A stretch of 64,000 nucleotides of DNA from an uncultured Flavobacteriaceae bacterium (lineage in GTDB: Bacteria > Bacteroidota > Bacteroidia > Flavobacteriales > Flavobacteriaceae): positions 1-64,000 of the forward strand of contig CANKYF010000006.1 of assembly GCA_947487895.1 (NCBI GenBank), given 5' to 3'. A program made the translations under genes and the position numbers. How positions within the stretch are numbered: position 1 is the first letter of the stretch; each line of letters opens with the position of its first letter. Of this stretch, positions 34,688-44,654 are shown one piece after another. A model generated the notes under the pieces. The model did not search any database. It saw only the letters and a program-made list of their open reading frames with translations, and was not told the origin of the DNA.

Positions 34688-35815
34688 ATGAAAACAATCC
34701 AACAATCCCTAACCCAAGTTGGATGGAAAGAAACATTGGCTTCACTAGACATTGAGGCTGACTTATTTATTCTTTTCATCTCCCCTGTATTCAGTCCTAA
34801 AAAAGAAGTTTTAAACTTTTTAAACAAGCACTACGCATCAGCAACTATAGTAGGTTGTTCAACTGCTGGAGAAATATCAAATGTCACTGTAAAAGATGAT
34901 ACCATTTCGCTAACTGCAATTCAATTTGAAAAGACAGTATTAAAAAAGGTATCTATTAAAATTGAAGACATGAATTGTAGTTTTAGTGCAGGTCAAAAAA
35001 TAGCCAAGGCATTGAAAAAAGATGATTTAAAACACATTTTAGTATTAAGTGATGGCTTAAATGTAAATGGCGCTGAATTAGTGTCTGGGTTAAAATCTAA
35101 TACTCCAGATGTTAGCATTACAGGAGGGTTAGCTGCAGATGGCGCTGATTTTAACAAAACCTTTATTGTAGATGATAATGAAATAACTAATAAAACCATT
35201 CTAGGTTTAGGTTTTTATGGAAATAGCTTAAAAGTAGGGTGTAGTTCTAAAGGAGGTTGGGATAGTTTTGGAAAAGAAAGACTAGTAACAAGGTCTGATA
35301 AAAATGTCTTGTATGAGCTAGATGGTATGCCAGCTCTTAAAATATATAAATCCTTTTTAGGTGAAGAGGCCAATAATTTACCAGGATCTGGTTTATTGTT
35401 TCCTCTAAGTATGAGAACTAATCAACATAGCGAACCTGTAGTTAGAACTATATTAAGTGTTAATGAAGAAGCGCAGAGTTTAACTTTTGCTGGAAATATT
35501 CCTCAAAATTCTTATGTAAGACTAATGAAGGCTAACGTAGATAGGTTGATTGATGGGGCTAAAGATTCTGCAGAAGCAGCTACTAAATATTTAAATGAAG
35601 ACTCACAATTAGCAATATTAATTAGTTGTGTAGGGAGGCGCTTAGTTTTAAAACAATTAGTAGAAGAAGAGGTTGAGGTAGTAAGAGAGTCTTTAGGAGA
35701 GACATCTAGTATTACTGGGTTTTATTCATATGGAGAAATTGCGCCCTTTGGTGAGTTTTCACCCTGTGAGTTACATAATCAAACAATGACTATTACGACA
35801 CTTTCAGAATGCTAG
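34688..35815 (+). CDS. FIST-domain sensory protein
   Basis: A 375-residue soluble protein with FIST N (about residues 25-215; ADLFILFISPVF, ATIVGCSTAGEI, VSITGGLAADGADF) and FIST C (about 220-360; YELDGMPALKIYKSFLG, ISCVGRRLVL, ETSSITGFYSYGEIAP). This architecture is proposed to bind small ligands such as amino acids and to signal through a partner kinase. Its stop overlaps the start of the hybrid histidine kinase gene by 7 bp, so the pair is co-translated. Confidence 0.92.
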   Translation: MKTIQQSLTQVGWKETLASLDIEADLFILFISPVFSPKKEVLNFLNKHYASATIVGCSTAGEISNVTVKDDTISLTAIQFEKTVLKKVSIKIEDMNCSFSAGQKIAKALKKDDLKHILVLSDGLNVNGAELVSGLKSNTPDVSITGGLAADGADFNKTFIVDDNEITNKTILGLGFYGNSLKVGCSSKGGWDSFGKERLVTRSDKNVLYELDGMPALKIYKSFLGEEANNLPGSGLLFPLSMRTNQHSEPVVRTILSVNEEAQSLTFAGNIPQNSYVRLMKANVDRLIDGAKDSAEAATKYLNEDSQLAILISCVGRRLVLKQLVEEEVEVVRESLGETSSITGFYSYGEIAPFGEFSPCELHNQTMTITTLSEC

Positions 35816-37545
35816 ATACCCAGACTCATAGATTATTATTACGTCAGCTTAAAAAATCTAACCTAGACTATTTAAGTAACGATCCTAATTTTACCAATTT
35901 TTTAGAACTTATCAATAGTGCGTATTTTAGTTTTGATAAAGATGTAAAACATATAGAAAACATCTTAGAAGAAAGTTCTAAAGAGATGTTTATGGTTAAT
36001 CAAAAACTCATAGCCGAAAGAGACAAAACTAAGATTAAACTAATGAACTTGGTAGATAATATTGGCGGTGTGATATTTGAAACTGATGCTAAAGGGAATT
36101 TTACATTTTTAAACAACGCTTGGGAAAGATATTCTGGGTATCCTTTAGAAACTTCAATAGGGAAGAATTTTTTAGATTTTTTAAGAGGAGAACACATAGA
36201 TGGTGGTCGGAGAATAAACGAAATTTTTGGTAGGAGAGGAGAAGATATAAAATTTATTTTTAGGCATAAAAATAAAGGACAAACCATGTGGTTTGAAGTA
36301 AAGTCTAAACCCATTAAAAATAATGAAGGAAAGTTTATTGGTTATATAGGTACCATTATAGAGGTAACAAACTTAAAAGAAACTGAGATAAAACTACAAA
36401 AAGCAAGTAAATCTAAAGATGAGTTTTTGTCAACTATGTCTCATGAAATAAGAACACCATTAAATGCAGTAACAGGTTTAACAAACATTTTGTTAATGGA
36501 AGAACATCTTCCTGAGCAACTAGAAAATTTAAAAGCTTTAAAATATTCAGGAGAACATTTGTTAGGTTTAATTAATGATTTATTAGACTTCGATAAGATT
36601 AAATCCGGTAAATTAAAAATTAATGAAAAAGACTTTAGTTTAAATTACTTTTTAGAAAATATCAAATCTCATTTTTCACTAAGAGCTGAAAAGAACGGGA
36701 TTATATTTAATGTGATAAAAGAAAATGAAATTCCTAATGCTATAATTGGGGACAAACTCAAGCTTACTCAAGTTATTAAAAATCTATTAAGTAACTCATT
36801 AAAATTCACAGAAAAAGGTAGTATTGTTCTAAGGGTTAAAAACTTAGGAATTGAAAAAAACAAAGTAACGCTTAAATTTAAAATTACTGATACAGGTATA
36901 GGAATATCTAGAGCAAAACAAAAATCTATTTTTGAAAGTTTTGTGCAAGCAAACTCAGATATTTCAGTGAAATACGGAGGTACAGGTCTTGGTTTGTCAA
37001 TTTGTAAAAAGTTATTAAATCTTCAGAATAGTCAGTTAAAAGTAAAAAGTGATTTAGGTAAAGGAGCTACCTTTTCTTTTAAAATAAAGTTTAAGTTGAG
37101 TAACAGACTAAGCCAGTATGAGCCAGAAATGGTGAAAATGAAAACAACATTTAAGCCTCTTAAAATAAGAGTTCTAGTGGCAGAAGATAATAAGATGAAT
37201 GTACTTATTATTAAAAAAATTCTTTCTAAATGGGATATTAGATATGAAATTGCTGAAAACGGACAAGAGGTTCTAGATTTATTAGATAGAAACGAATTTG
37301 ATATTATACTTATGGATTTACAAATGCCTGTTTTAAATGGATATGAGACTACTAAAAGAATAAGAAATTTATCAAATGATAAAGCTAGTATACCAATTAT
37401 TGCATTAACCGCATTTGCCCAAACAGATATAAAAGAAAAAACAAAATTGCATAAAATGAATGGTTTTATGAGTAAACCTTTTGATCCTTCAAAATTATAT
37501 ACATTGTTAGAATTTTACACGCATAAATCTGCAAATTGCCTGTAA
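35809..37545 (+). CDS. Hybrid histidine kinase (PAS-HisKA-HATPase-REC)
   Basis: A 578-residue cytosolic signalling protein. After a helical N-terminus, a PAS domain spans about residues 75-195. HisKA has the phospho-accepting His212 in STMSHEIRTPLNAV. HATPase_c carries the DKLKLTQVIKNLLSNSLKFT N box, DTGIGIS and GGTGLGLSI G boxes (about 320-400). A receiver domain follows with Asp503 in IILMDLQMP. No membrane helix is seen; input likely comes from PAS and from the co-translated FIST protein. No separate output regulator is adjacent. Confidence 0.95.
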   Translation: MLDTQTHRLLLRQLKKSNLDYLSNDPNFTNFLELINSAYFSFDKDVKHIENILEESSKEMFMVNQKLIAERDKTKIKLMNLVDNIGGVIFETDAKGNFTFLNNAWERYSGYPLETSIGKNFLDFLRGEHIDGGRRINEIFGRRGEDIKFIFRHKNKGQTMWFEVKSKPIKNNEGKFIGYIGTIIEVTNLKETEIKLQKASKSKDEFLSTMSHEIRTPLNAVTGLTNILLMEEHLPEQLENLKALKYSGEHLLGLINDLLDFDKIKSGKLKINEKDFSLNYFLENIKSHFSLRAEKNGIIFNVIKENEIPNAIIGDKLKLTQVIKNLLSNSLKFTEKGSIVLRVKNLGIEKNKVTLKFKITDTGIGISRAKQKSIFESFVQANSDISVKYGGTGLGLSICKKLLNLQNSQLKVKSDLGKGATFSFKIKFKLSNRLSQYEPEMVKMKTTFKPLKIRVLVAEDNKMNVLIIKKILSKWDIRYEIAENGQEVLDLLDRNEFDIILMDLQMPVLNGYETTKRIRNLSNDKASIPIIALTAFAQTDIKEKTKLHKMNGFMSKPFDPSKLYTLLEFYTHKSANCL

Positions 37546-37639
37546 ATTGAAAAGGGGTATAATGAAAATGTAAATATCAATTTAATGAACTAATCTTTAT
37601 TAAGTTGATTTTCAATCAGGCAATAGTTATATTTATCAA

Positions 37640-38338
37640 ATGTCAGAAAAAAGCACTTCTTTTTCAATAAAGAATTGGTCTCAAGATGACCAACCAAGAG
37701 AAAAACTTCTATACAAAGGAAAAACAGCTTTAAGCGATGCCGAATTAGTGGCTATTTTAATTGGTTCGGGTAATAGAGATGAGAGCGCAGTAGCATTATG
37801 CAAGCGCATTTTAGCCTCTGTAGGTAATAATTTAAGCGAGTTAGGAAAGCTATCCATCAAGCAACTTATGGAGTTTAAAGGTGTTGGTGAGGCAAAAGCC
37901 ATTACTATTTTAGCGGCTTTAGAATTAGGGAGAAGACGTAGAGGAGAAGAGGCTCTTGATAGAAAACAAATTACTTCTAGTGCTTCTGTTTTTGAGTTAA
38001 TGCAACCAGAAATAGGGGAGCTTCAACATGAAGAATTCTGGATTATATATTTAAATAATTCTAATAAGATTATTCAAAAAAATCAATCAAGTAAAGGAGG
38101 TATCACAGGAACTTTAGTCGATGTGCGTTTGGTGCTTAAAAAAGCTCTTGAAGTTGGTGCTACGTCATTAATTTTGGCTCATAATCATCCGTCTGGTACT
38201 TTAAAACCTAGTGCTGCCGATAAACAAATTACAGAAAAATTAAAAAATGCAGCGCAAAGTTTAGATATTAAGGTTCTAGATCACCTTATTATTACTGAAA
38301 AAGCCTATTTTAGTTTTGCTGATGAATCACTTTTATAA
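37640..38338 (+). CDS. radC: RadC family JAB/MPN-domain protein
   Basis: A 232-residue protein with an N-terminal helix-hairpin-helix region (IKQLMEFKGVGEAKAITI, about 72-89) and a C-terminal JAB domain whose metal site LAHNHPSGTLKPSAADK (about 179-195) is intact. The name RadC is historical; a direct role in repair is doubtful in E. coli. It is the first gene of a dense plus-strand group; its stop codon is followed immediately by the next ATG. Confidence 0.95.
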   Translation: MSEKSTSFSIKNWSQDDQPREKLLYKGKTALSDAELVAILIGSGNRDESAVALCKRILASVGNNLSELGKLSIKQLMEFKGVGEAKAITILAALELGRRRRGEEALDRKQITSSASVFELMQPEIGELQHEEFWIIYLNNSNKIIQKNQSSKGGITGTLVDVRLVLKKALEVGATSLILAHNHPSGTLKPSAADKQITEKLKNAAQSLDIKVLDHLIITEKAYFSFADESLL

Positions 38339-39640
38339 ATGCTGTTAGTTTATACCCACAAAATTTCGCCAAGAGTCAAATATGCCTTTAAGCATATTTG
38401 TACAAGAATTTTAGGTATAGAAGTTGGTTTTACTACAACTATTGAAAATTTTATAGCTCACGATAGTTTAAAAATGTCTTATACCAAACAACAATTAGGT
38501 AATGAGTTTTTTGTGAAAAGCCATGATGTTATGTTTGAGCAAGGACTATCAGATGTAGAGGTTAATGTGCAAGATTGGGGAGACACTAAATGTTTTTTTT
38601 CAACAGGAGATCAAGGTTTTTTACCTTTTGATATTTTTGCAGCTTCTTTTTATACACTATCCCGTTATGAAGAATATTTACCTCATGTAAAAGATGAATT
38701 TGGGCGTTTTACAGCTACAGAGAGTATAGCATATAAACATAAATTTTTACATCAACCCGTTGTAGACATTTGGGCATATAAATTTAAAAATGCGTTACAA
38801 AAGCAATTCCCAAATTTTGAATTTCCTTTAAAAGAATATAGTATAAAACCAATAATAGATGTACCAACTGCCTATAACTATAAACTTAAAGGTATAATGA
38901 GAACTATAGGTGGTGCTTTAAAAGATTTGGTAAGGTTTAGATTTGTTGGTTTGTATAGAAGGTTTACAGTACTCCTTGGTTTTAAACATGACCCGTTTGA
39001 TACTTTTAAATATATTCTAAACAGACAAAAACTAAGTAGGTTTAAGTTTGTGTTTTTCTTTCTAATAGGAGATTATTCAACCTATGATAAAGGTATTAAT
39101 GCCAATAAAAAGAATTTTGTGTCACTTATAAAACATGTAGCAGATTATTGTTTTGTTGGTTTAAAAACATCTTATTTCGCAATTGATGATGTTTCTATTC
39201 TCAAGAAAGAAAGAAATAGAATGGAGGAAATAATTAATAGACCTTTAAGAGCATCAAGACAATCATACTCTAGACTTAACATGCCAGAATCTTATAGAAA
39301 TTTAATTGATTTAGAAATCAAAGAAGATTATACTATGGGTTATGTAAATCATGTAGGTTTTAGAGCAGGGTCATGCACACCTTTCTTGTTTTATGATCTA
39401 GATTATGAAGTGCAAACCCCTTTAATGGTGAATTCTTATCACGTAATGGATCATGCGCTATTAAAAAACAAATCTCTATTAGATAAAAAGAAGACCATAA
39501 ATGAAATAATTTATCAGGTTAGAAAGGTAAATGGTGAGTTTGTACTTGTTTTTCATAATTATACATTTTCAGATAGTCCACGTTGGAATGGATTTAAAGA
39601 GTTATTTAATATTGTTTTAGAATCTGCTCAAAATGAATAA
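38339..39640 (+). CDS. Polysaccharide deacetylase-like protein with DUF7033-type N-terminus
   Basis: A 433-residue cytosolic protein. The N-terminal half (LLVYTHKISPRVKYAFKHIC, DWGDTKCFFSTGD, LSRYEEYLPHVKDEFGRF) matches a Bacteroidota domain I know as DUF7033; the C-terminal half resembles the NodB-like deacetylase barrel, with KPIIDVPTAYNYKLKG replacing the usual metal-binding Asp-Asp strand and MGYVNHVGFRAGSCTPFLFYD near the end. The metal site is not clearly preserved, so activity is uncertain. Zero spacing to radC and 8-bp overlap with yjjG. Confidence 0.72.
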   Translation: MLLVYTHKISPRVKYAFKHICTRILGIEVGFTTTIENFIAHDSLKMSYTKQQLGNEFFVKSHDVMFEQGLSDVEVNVQDWGDTKCFFSTGDQGFLPFDIFAASFYTLSRYEEYLPHVKDEFGRFTATESIAYKHKFLHQPVVDIWAYKFKNALQKQFPNFEFPLKEYSIKPIIDVPTAYNYKLKGIMRTIGGALKDLVRFRFVGLYRRFTVLLGFKHDPFDTFKYILNRQKLSRFKFVFFFLIGDYSTYDKGINANKKNFVSLIKHVADYCFVGLKTSYFAIDDVSILKKERNRMEEIINRPLRASRQSYSRLNMPESYRNLIDLEIKEDYTMGYVNHVGFRAGSCTPFLFYDLDYEVQTPLMVNSYHVMDHALLKNKSLLDKKKTINEIIYQVRKVNGEFVLVFHNYTFSDSPRWNGFKELFNIVLESAQNE

Positions 39641-40316
39641 TATAACAGATGTTTTTTTTGATTTAGATCATACCCTTTGGGATTTTGATAGAAATTCAGC
39701 TTTAACTTTTGATAAGATTTTTAAACTGAATAATATAGAAGTGAAACTTCAAGATTTTCTAAATCATTATCAAGGAATCAATCAAAATTACTGGAAGCTC
39801 TTTAGAGAAGAAAAAATAGATAAAGACACCTTGCGGTTTGGCAGATTAAATGATGCTTTTCTTGCTATTGGTGAAAAAGTAAGTAAAGATGTAATAGTTA
39901 AATTATCTGATGATTATATCACCTATCTCTCAACCTTTAACCATTTATTTGATGATACTGTTGAAATATTAAACTATTTACAACCCAAATATAAGTTACA
40001 CATAATTACAAATGGTTTTGAGGAAGTACAGCATAAGAAGTTGATAAGATCTAATATTCATAAATTTTTTAAAACAATAACAAATTCAGAAACAACTGGA
40101 GTTAAAAAGCCAAACCCTATCATATTTAATTTTGCATTAGATCAGGCCAAAGCTAAAGTTGAAAACAGTATAATGGTAGGAGATAGTTATGAAGCCGATA
40201 TTTTAGGAGCCCAAAATATAGGTATGGATGTTATTTTTTTAGATGTTAAAAACGTAGTGAAAACTAACGGTGTAAAAAAAATAAATAACTTAAAACAAAT
40301 TAAAGAATTTTTATAA
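39633..40316 (+). CDS. yjjG: HAD-family pyrimidine nucleotidase, YjjG-like
   Basis: A 227-residue HAD phosphatase. DVFFDLDHTLWDFDRN (about residues 6-21) carries the nucleophile aspartate, TNGFEEVQHKKL (about 127-138) motif II, KKPNP motif III and VGDSYEADILGA motif IV. In E. coli YjjG dephosphorylates noncanonical pyrimidine nucleotides to keep them out of DNA. The start overlaps the upstream gene by 8 bp. Confidence 0.9.
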   Translation: MNNITDVFFDLDHTLWDFDRNSALTFDKIFKLNNIEVKLQDFLNHYQGINQNYWKLFREEKIDKDTLRFGRLNDAFLAIGEKVSKDVIVKLSDDYITYLSTFNHLFDDTVEILNYLQPKYKLHIITNGFEEVQHKKLIRSNIHKFFKTITNSETTGVKKPNPIIFNFALDQAKAKVENSIMVGDSYEADILGAQNIGMDVIFLDVKNVVKTNGVKKINNLKQIKEFL

Positions 40317-40368
40317 ATCAGCAATAAATGTTCTTTTGAACGTTTATATTAAAGAACCAATTTAGCTT

Positions 40369-40899
40369 ATGAGACAACTAAGCCCCATCTTATTCTCTCT
40401 CCTTTTTTTTATTTCCTGTACAAAGGAAATAGATTTCGAACAAGCCAAAAATTTAGAAATAACACCTATAGCGGAAATTAGTTTGGCATTCATTAATGCT
40501 GAAGCAAGTGATTTTTTTATAAATAACATGGAAATTACTGATGCATCTTCAGATTTTATTGATATTGATATTTTTAATGAGTCTGCTGTTAATGATAATC
40601 TAACGAGAGTAGATTTAGTTTTTGAGACCGAAAATTCCTTGCCAAGAAACTTTCAATTTACAATTGGTTTTATAGATGAAAGCCTCTCTGAATTTGAAAC
40701 CTTTAGTTTTCAAACAACAGAAGCCTCACCTCATATTATAACTTTTGAAGGAGAAGATCTTGAAATGCTCAAAACAACTTCTAGATTATCGTATTCTATT
40801 GAGATTATAACAGGAGAAGGAACACCAATAACTTCTGATACAGTAGGAGGTGTGAGCCTAAAATCTAAAGGAGTGTTTTATCTTAATATTGGAGGTTAA
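40369..40899 (+). CDS. Lipoprotein of unknown function
   Basis: A 176-residue lipoprotein with signal peptide MRQLSPILFSLLFFISC and Cys17 as lipidation site. The mature part is acidic and beta-rich, possibly an immunoglobulin-like fold. No family is recognised. It ends 1 bp before the ATG of the DUF5723 gene, so the two are co-translated and the lipoprotein may act with that predicted barrel. Confidence 0.8.
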   Translation: MRQLSPILFSLLFFISCTKEIDFEQAKNLEITPIAEISLAFINAEASDFFINNMEITDASSDFIDIDIFNESAVNDNLTRVDLVFETENSLPRNFQFTIGFIDESLSEFETFSFQTTEASPHIITFEGEDLEMLKTTSRLSYSIEIITGEGTPITSDTVGGVSLKSKGVFYLNIGG

Positions 40900-40900
40900 T

Positions 40901-42322
40901 ATGAAAGTACCATTTATATTAGTACTATTTGTAAGTTATTTAGGGTTTTCACAAAATAAACAGATATTGTATGGTTTTCCAGATTCACCTCAGGCTCTTA
41001 TGTTGAACCCAGGAGGAAAGGTAAATAATAGAGGGTATTTTGGAATTCCATTATTATCGCATATTCATGTTAATGCAGGCACTTCAGAGTTAACTGTTTA
41101 TGATTTATTTGCAAATGATAATAGAGCTTTTAATGGAAAATTAAGACAAGCCATTTATAATATGTCTCAAAATGATTTTTTTACAGTTAATCAGCAATTA
41201 GAAATCTTTTCAGGAGGTTTTGCTTATGGTAGTAGTTATGAAAAAGATAAATACATAACTTTTGGTTTGTATCAAGAGTTTGATTTTATAAGTTATTTTC
41301 CAAGAGATTATGCCATTTTAGCCTATGAAGGAAACTTTAACAATACCAACAGATTTTTTAGTGCAAGCCATTTAAGTGTAAGAGCCGATTTAATTTCAGT
41401 ATTTCACGTTGGGTATAATAAAAAAGTGAATGATAAACTTACCTATGGTTTTAGAGGTAAAATATACTCTAGTATAGCTAATATTAGTTCTATAAAAAAT
41501 AAGGGAGGGCTCATAACTCAAACAGGAGAAGATAATCTTTTAAGACATATTTTTGAATTAGATGGAAGTGTAAGAACTTCTGGTATAGCTAATTTTTATG
41601 ATGATGATTCTGAATCAGATGATGACATAGCCACTTTAAGAAAGAGAATTTTATTTGGAGGTGATTTAGGTTTAGGTATGGACTTTGGTTTTACCTACCA
41701 AATTAATGAACAATGGCATGTAGATGCCTCTTTAATAGATTTCGGTTTTATTTCTCACACCAAAGATGTAGAAAATTATGAAGTTAGAGGAACTTATGAA
41801 TATGAAGGTATAGATCCTTTATTCCCAGATGCTTCAGGAAGAACAGCTGATAGTTATTGGACAGAAATTGAAGATGATTTTGAAGAATTATTTGATTTAG
41901 AAACCACTACTACAAAATATACAACACTTAGACCTCTAAAGCTTAATGCGTCTATTAATTATTCCTTTGGGAAAAAGCAAATTAAAGACTGTAATTGTGT
42001 AAATGAAGAAGGAGAGTATCTAAATGGTATAGGAGGGCAGTTGTATTTAATAAAAAGACCAAAGGCTCCTCAGGCAGCATTAACAGCCTATTATTACAGA
42101 AGATTGTTTGAAGGTTTAACAGCAAAAGCAACTTGTACAGTAGACTCTTATTCTCTTAGTAATTTGGGTTTAGGGATTTCGGGAAATATAGGCGGGCTTA
42201 ATATATATGCTATGGCAGATAATTTTCTTAACTTTAAAAACATTTATGATGCGCAAAGTGTATCTTTACAGTTAGGTATTAATTATATATTCAAAAAAAA
42301 TAAAGCTAAAAATGAAAATTAA
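40901..42322 (+). CDS. DUF5723-type outer-membrane beta-barrel protein
   Basis: A 473-residue protein with signal peptide MKVPFILVLFVSYLGFS. It starts GFPDSPQALMLNPGGKVNNR and continues GIPLLSHIHVNAGTSELTVYDLF, the typical opening of DUF5723 proteins in Bacteroidota, and has alternating beta strands across most of its length, compatible with a FadL/PorP-like barrel. ATG at 40901 is preferred over a TTG 12 bp upstream; it is preceded by a GGAGG, unusual here. Overlaps the next gene by 11 bp. The ligand is unknown. Confidence 0.8.
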   Translation: MKVPFILVLFVSYLGFSQNKQILYGFPDSPQALMLNPGGKVNNRGYFGIPLLSHIHVNAGTSELTVYDLFANDNRAFNGKLRQAIYNMSQNDFFTVNQQLEIFSGGFAYGSSYEKDKYITFGLYQEFDFISYFPRDYAILAYEGNFNNTNRFFSASHLSVRADLISVFHVGYNKKVNDKLTYGFRGKIYSSIANISSIKNKGGLITQTGEDNLLRHIFELDGSVRTSGIANFYDDDSESDDDIATLRKRILFGGDLGLGMDFGFTYQINEQWHVDASLIDFGFISHTKDVENYEVRGTYEYEGIDPLFPDASGRTADSYWTEIEDDFEELFDLETTTTKYTTLRPLKLNASINYSFGKKQIKDCNCVNEEGEYLNGIGGQLYLIKRPKAPQAALTAYYYRRLFEGLTAKATCTVDSYSLSNLGLGISGNIGGLNIYAMADNFLNFKNIYDAQSVSLQLGINYIFKKNKAKNEN

Positions 42323-43154
42323 ATTACTTTTATCTGGAATCTTTTTTTTACTAATCTCTACCAACATATTTTCTCAAACTAGTTTAAATAATTACAAATA
42401 TGTTATTGTTCCAGATAAGTTTGATTTTTTAAATGAAAAAAATCAATACAGAATTAACGAATTGGCGGAGTTTTTATTCAATAAATACGGATTTACGGCA
42501 TTAACAGAAGGAGAAGACTATCCTGAAGATTTAACAAATAATAGATGTTTAGGCCTAAAATCAGATTTGTTGAAGGAATCTAAAATGTTTAAAACTAGAT
42601 TGAAAATAGAGCTAAAAGATTGTAATGATCGTTTGGTTTATGTGTCAAATTATGGTGAGAGTAGAGAAAAAGAATATGAAACGGCATATGTAGAAGCGGT
42701 TAGAGCTACATTTAAGCATTTAGAAGCATTAAATTATGCATATGAACCTAATACGCAAATAACATCTATTTCAACGTCAACAACTACCAATCAAAACTCT
42801 AACAATACTAAGTTTGTTCAAGAGATTAAAGACCTAAAAGAAGAAATTGAAAACCTAAAAAAGGAAAAAACAGAAGTAATAAAAGCGCAAGAAGTTATTG
42901 TTCCTGAAATTAAGGAAAAAGAAGAAACTAAGGTTGTAGCATCTAATGTGCTTTATGCTCAAGAAACTTCAAATGGTTTTCAATTGGTAGATAGTTCACC
43001 TAAAGTGGTATACAAAATTAAAAACACAGGGTTAAATGATGTCTTTCTAGTCGAAAATAAAAGTGCTATTATTTATAAAAAGGAGGATAAATGGATCATT
43101 GAATTTTATTCAGGAGACAGTTTAAAATCTGAAGTCTTGAATATTAAATTTTAG
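42312..43154 (+). CDS. Exported protein with coiled coil, unknown
   Basis: A 280-residue protein with signal peptide MKIKLLLSGIFFLLISTNIFS. Residues about 25-150 look like a compact alpha-beta domain (KYVIVPDKFDFLNEKNQYRI, then RLKIELKDCNDRLVY), residues about 168-195 form a Lys/Glu coiled coil, and the tail is beta-rich. It overlaps the DUF5723 gene by 11 bp, the last of the radC group. Probably periplasmic and linked to the barrel protein, which is inference. Confidence 0.75.
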   Translation: MKIKLLLSGIFFLLISTNIFSQTSLNNYKYVIVPDKFDFLNEKNQYRINELAEFLFNKYGFTALTEGEDYPEDLTNNRCLGLKSDLLKESKMFKTRLKIELKDCNDRLVYVSNYGESREKEYETAYVEAVRATFKHLEALNYAYEPNTQITSISTSTTTNQNSNNTKFVQEIKDLKEEIENLKKEKTEVIKAQEVIVPEIKEKEETKVVASNVLYAQETSNGFQLVDSSPKVVYKIKNTGLNDVFLVENKSAIIYKKEDKWIIEFYSGDSLKSEVLNIKF

Positions 43155-43166
43155 TTTAAACATATT

Positions 43167-44444
43167 TTAATACCCGTACTTGCCTTTCCAACGTTGTTTT
43201 AAAAATTCACGTTGGGCATTTTCTCTGCTATTGTTACCAGGTTCGTAAAATGTGGTGCTTTTTATCTCGTTAGGTAAAAACTCTTGGTTGGCAAAGTTGT
43301 TTTCATAATTATGAGCGTATTTATAATTGTCTCCATACCCTAATTCTTTCATAAGTTTTGTTGGAGCATTTCTAATTTCTAAGGGAACGCTTAAGTCTCC
43401 CGTTTCTCTTACTTTTTGTTGGGCTGTATTTATAGCTGTATAGGCAGCATTACTTTTTGGCGAACAAGCTAAATAAGTAGCGCATTGACTCAAAATGATT
43501 CTTGATTCAGGATACCCAATAGTTGAAACTGCTTGAAATGCGTTGTTGGCAATAACCAATGCTGTAGGGTTAGCATTTCCAATATCTTCACTAGCAGCTA
43601 TCAGTAATCTTCGAGCAATGAATTTTAAATCTTCACCGCCTTCAATCATTCTTGCTAGCCAATATACGGCTCCGTTAGGGTCGCTACCTCTAATAGATTT
43701 TATAAACGCAGAAATAATGTCATAATGTTGTTCGCCGGTTTTATCATATCGAACGGTGTTATTTTGTACTTTATCTAAAACAACATTGTCATTAATAACT
43801 ATATTATCTTCTTCAAAAGAACTAATAATAAGCTCAAAAATATTTAAAAGTTTACGGGCATCACCTCCAGAAAGCCTCAATAGAGCAGTTGTTTCTTCAA
43901 GTGATATGTTTTTTTTAGAGATTAGTTCATCTTTCTCAATAGCGCGTTTTAGAAGTGTTTCTAAATCATCCTTATCAAAAGCATTTAAAATATAGACTTG
44001 ACAGCGCGATAACAATGCCGAAATAACTTCAAAACTAGGGTTTTCTGTAGTGGCACCAATCAAGGTAACCCAACCTTTTTCAACGGCTTGTAATAAAGAA
44101 TCTTGTTGAGATTTACTAAATCTATGAATCTCATCAATAAACAATACGGGATTTTTTGTTGTAAATAAGCCACCACTTTGTTTTGCCTTTTCAATAACAT
44201 CTCTAACATCTTTTACACCAGAACTAATAGCACTCAAAGTATAAAAAGGTCGACCAGATTCAGTAGCAATTATATTTGCTAAAGTTGTTTTTCCTGTACC
44301 GGGAGGGCCCCATAAAATCATGGAAGGAATTAGTCCTTGCTTTAAACTTTGTGTTAGGGCACCATTATTTCCTACCAAATGTTTTTGGCTAACATACTCT
44401 TTCAATGTTTTGGGACGCAATCTTTCGGCTAAGGGCTCATTCAT
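43167..44444 (-). CDS. rarA: Replication-associated recombination protein A (AAA+ ATPase)
   Basis: A 425-residue clamp-loader-like ATPase acting at stalled replication forks. It opens PLAERLRPKTLKEYVSQKHL, has Walker A GPPGTGKTTLAN (about residues 45-56), Walker B NPVLFIDEIHRF, sensor TLIGATTENPSF and the C-terminal tetramerisation region with YWLARMIEGGEDLKFIARRL. The length and motifs match MgsA/RarA. It stands alone on the minus strand. Confidence 0.96.
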   Translation of the reverse strand: MNEPLAERLRPKTLKEYVSQKHLVGNNGALTQSLKQGLIPSMILWGPPGTGKTTLANIIATESGRPFYTLSAISSGVKDVRDVIEKAKQSGGLFTTKNPVLFIDEIHRFSKSQQDSLLQAVEKGWVTLIGATTENPSFEVISALLSRCQVYILNAFDKDDLETLLKRAIEKDELISKKNISLEETTALLRLSGGDARKLLNIFELIISSFEEDNIVINDNVVLDKVQNNTVRYDKTGEQHYDIISAFIKSIRGSDPNGAVYWLARMIEGGEDLKFIARRLLIAASEDIGNANPTALVIANNAFQAVSTIGYPESRIILSQCATYLACSPKSNAAYTAINTAQQKVRETGDLSVPLEIRNAPTKLMKELGYGDNYKYAHNYENNFANQEFLPNEIKSTTFYEPGNNSRENAQREFLKQRWKGKYGY

Positions 44445-44654
44445 AAACGTAAAATTAATCTATTTTTTTGTTTTGACATGACCTAAATAGATTTAGGATA
44501 GGGCTTTTTGTTATATCTTTTCATATTGAATTTTTATCAACAAGAAAAGGAGGTCACTTCAATCCCTGTTTATCTGAAGAAGAAGTGTACGCAAATAATC
44601 TGCCATTTTATCATTTAAAACCAGTTTGGATAACTATTTGCTATCTTTAAAATT

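Noticed and set aside
44475-44650. Open frame of about 57 codons between rarA and the rhomboid gene
   Set aside because: No start codon, no recognisable family, and it ends just at the rhomboid gene; treated as non-coding.
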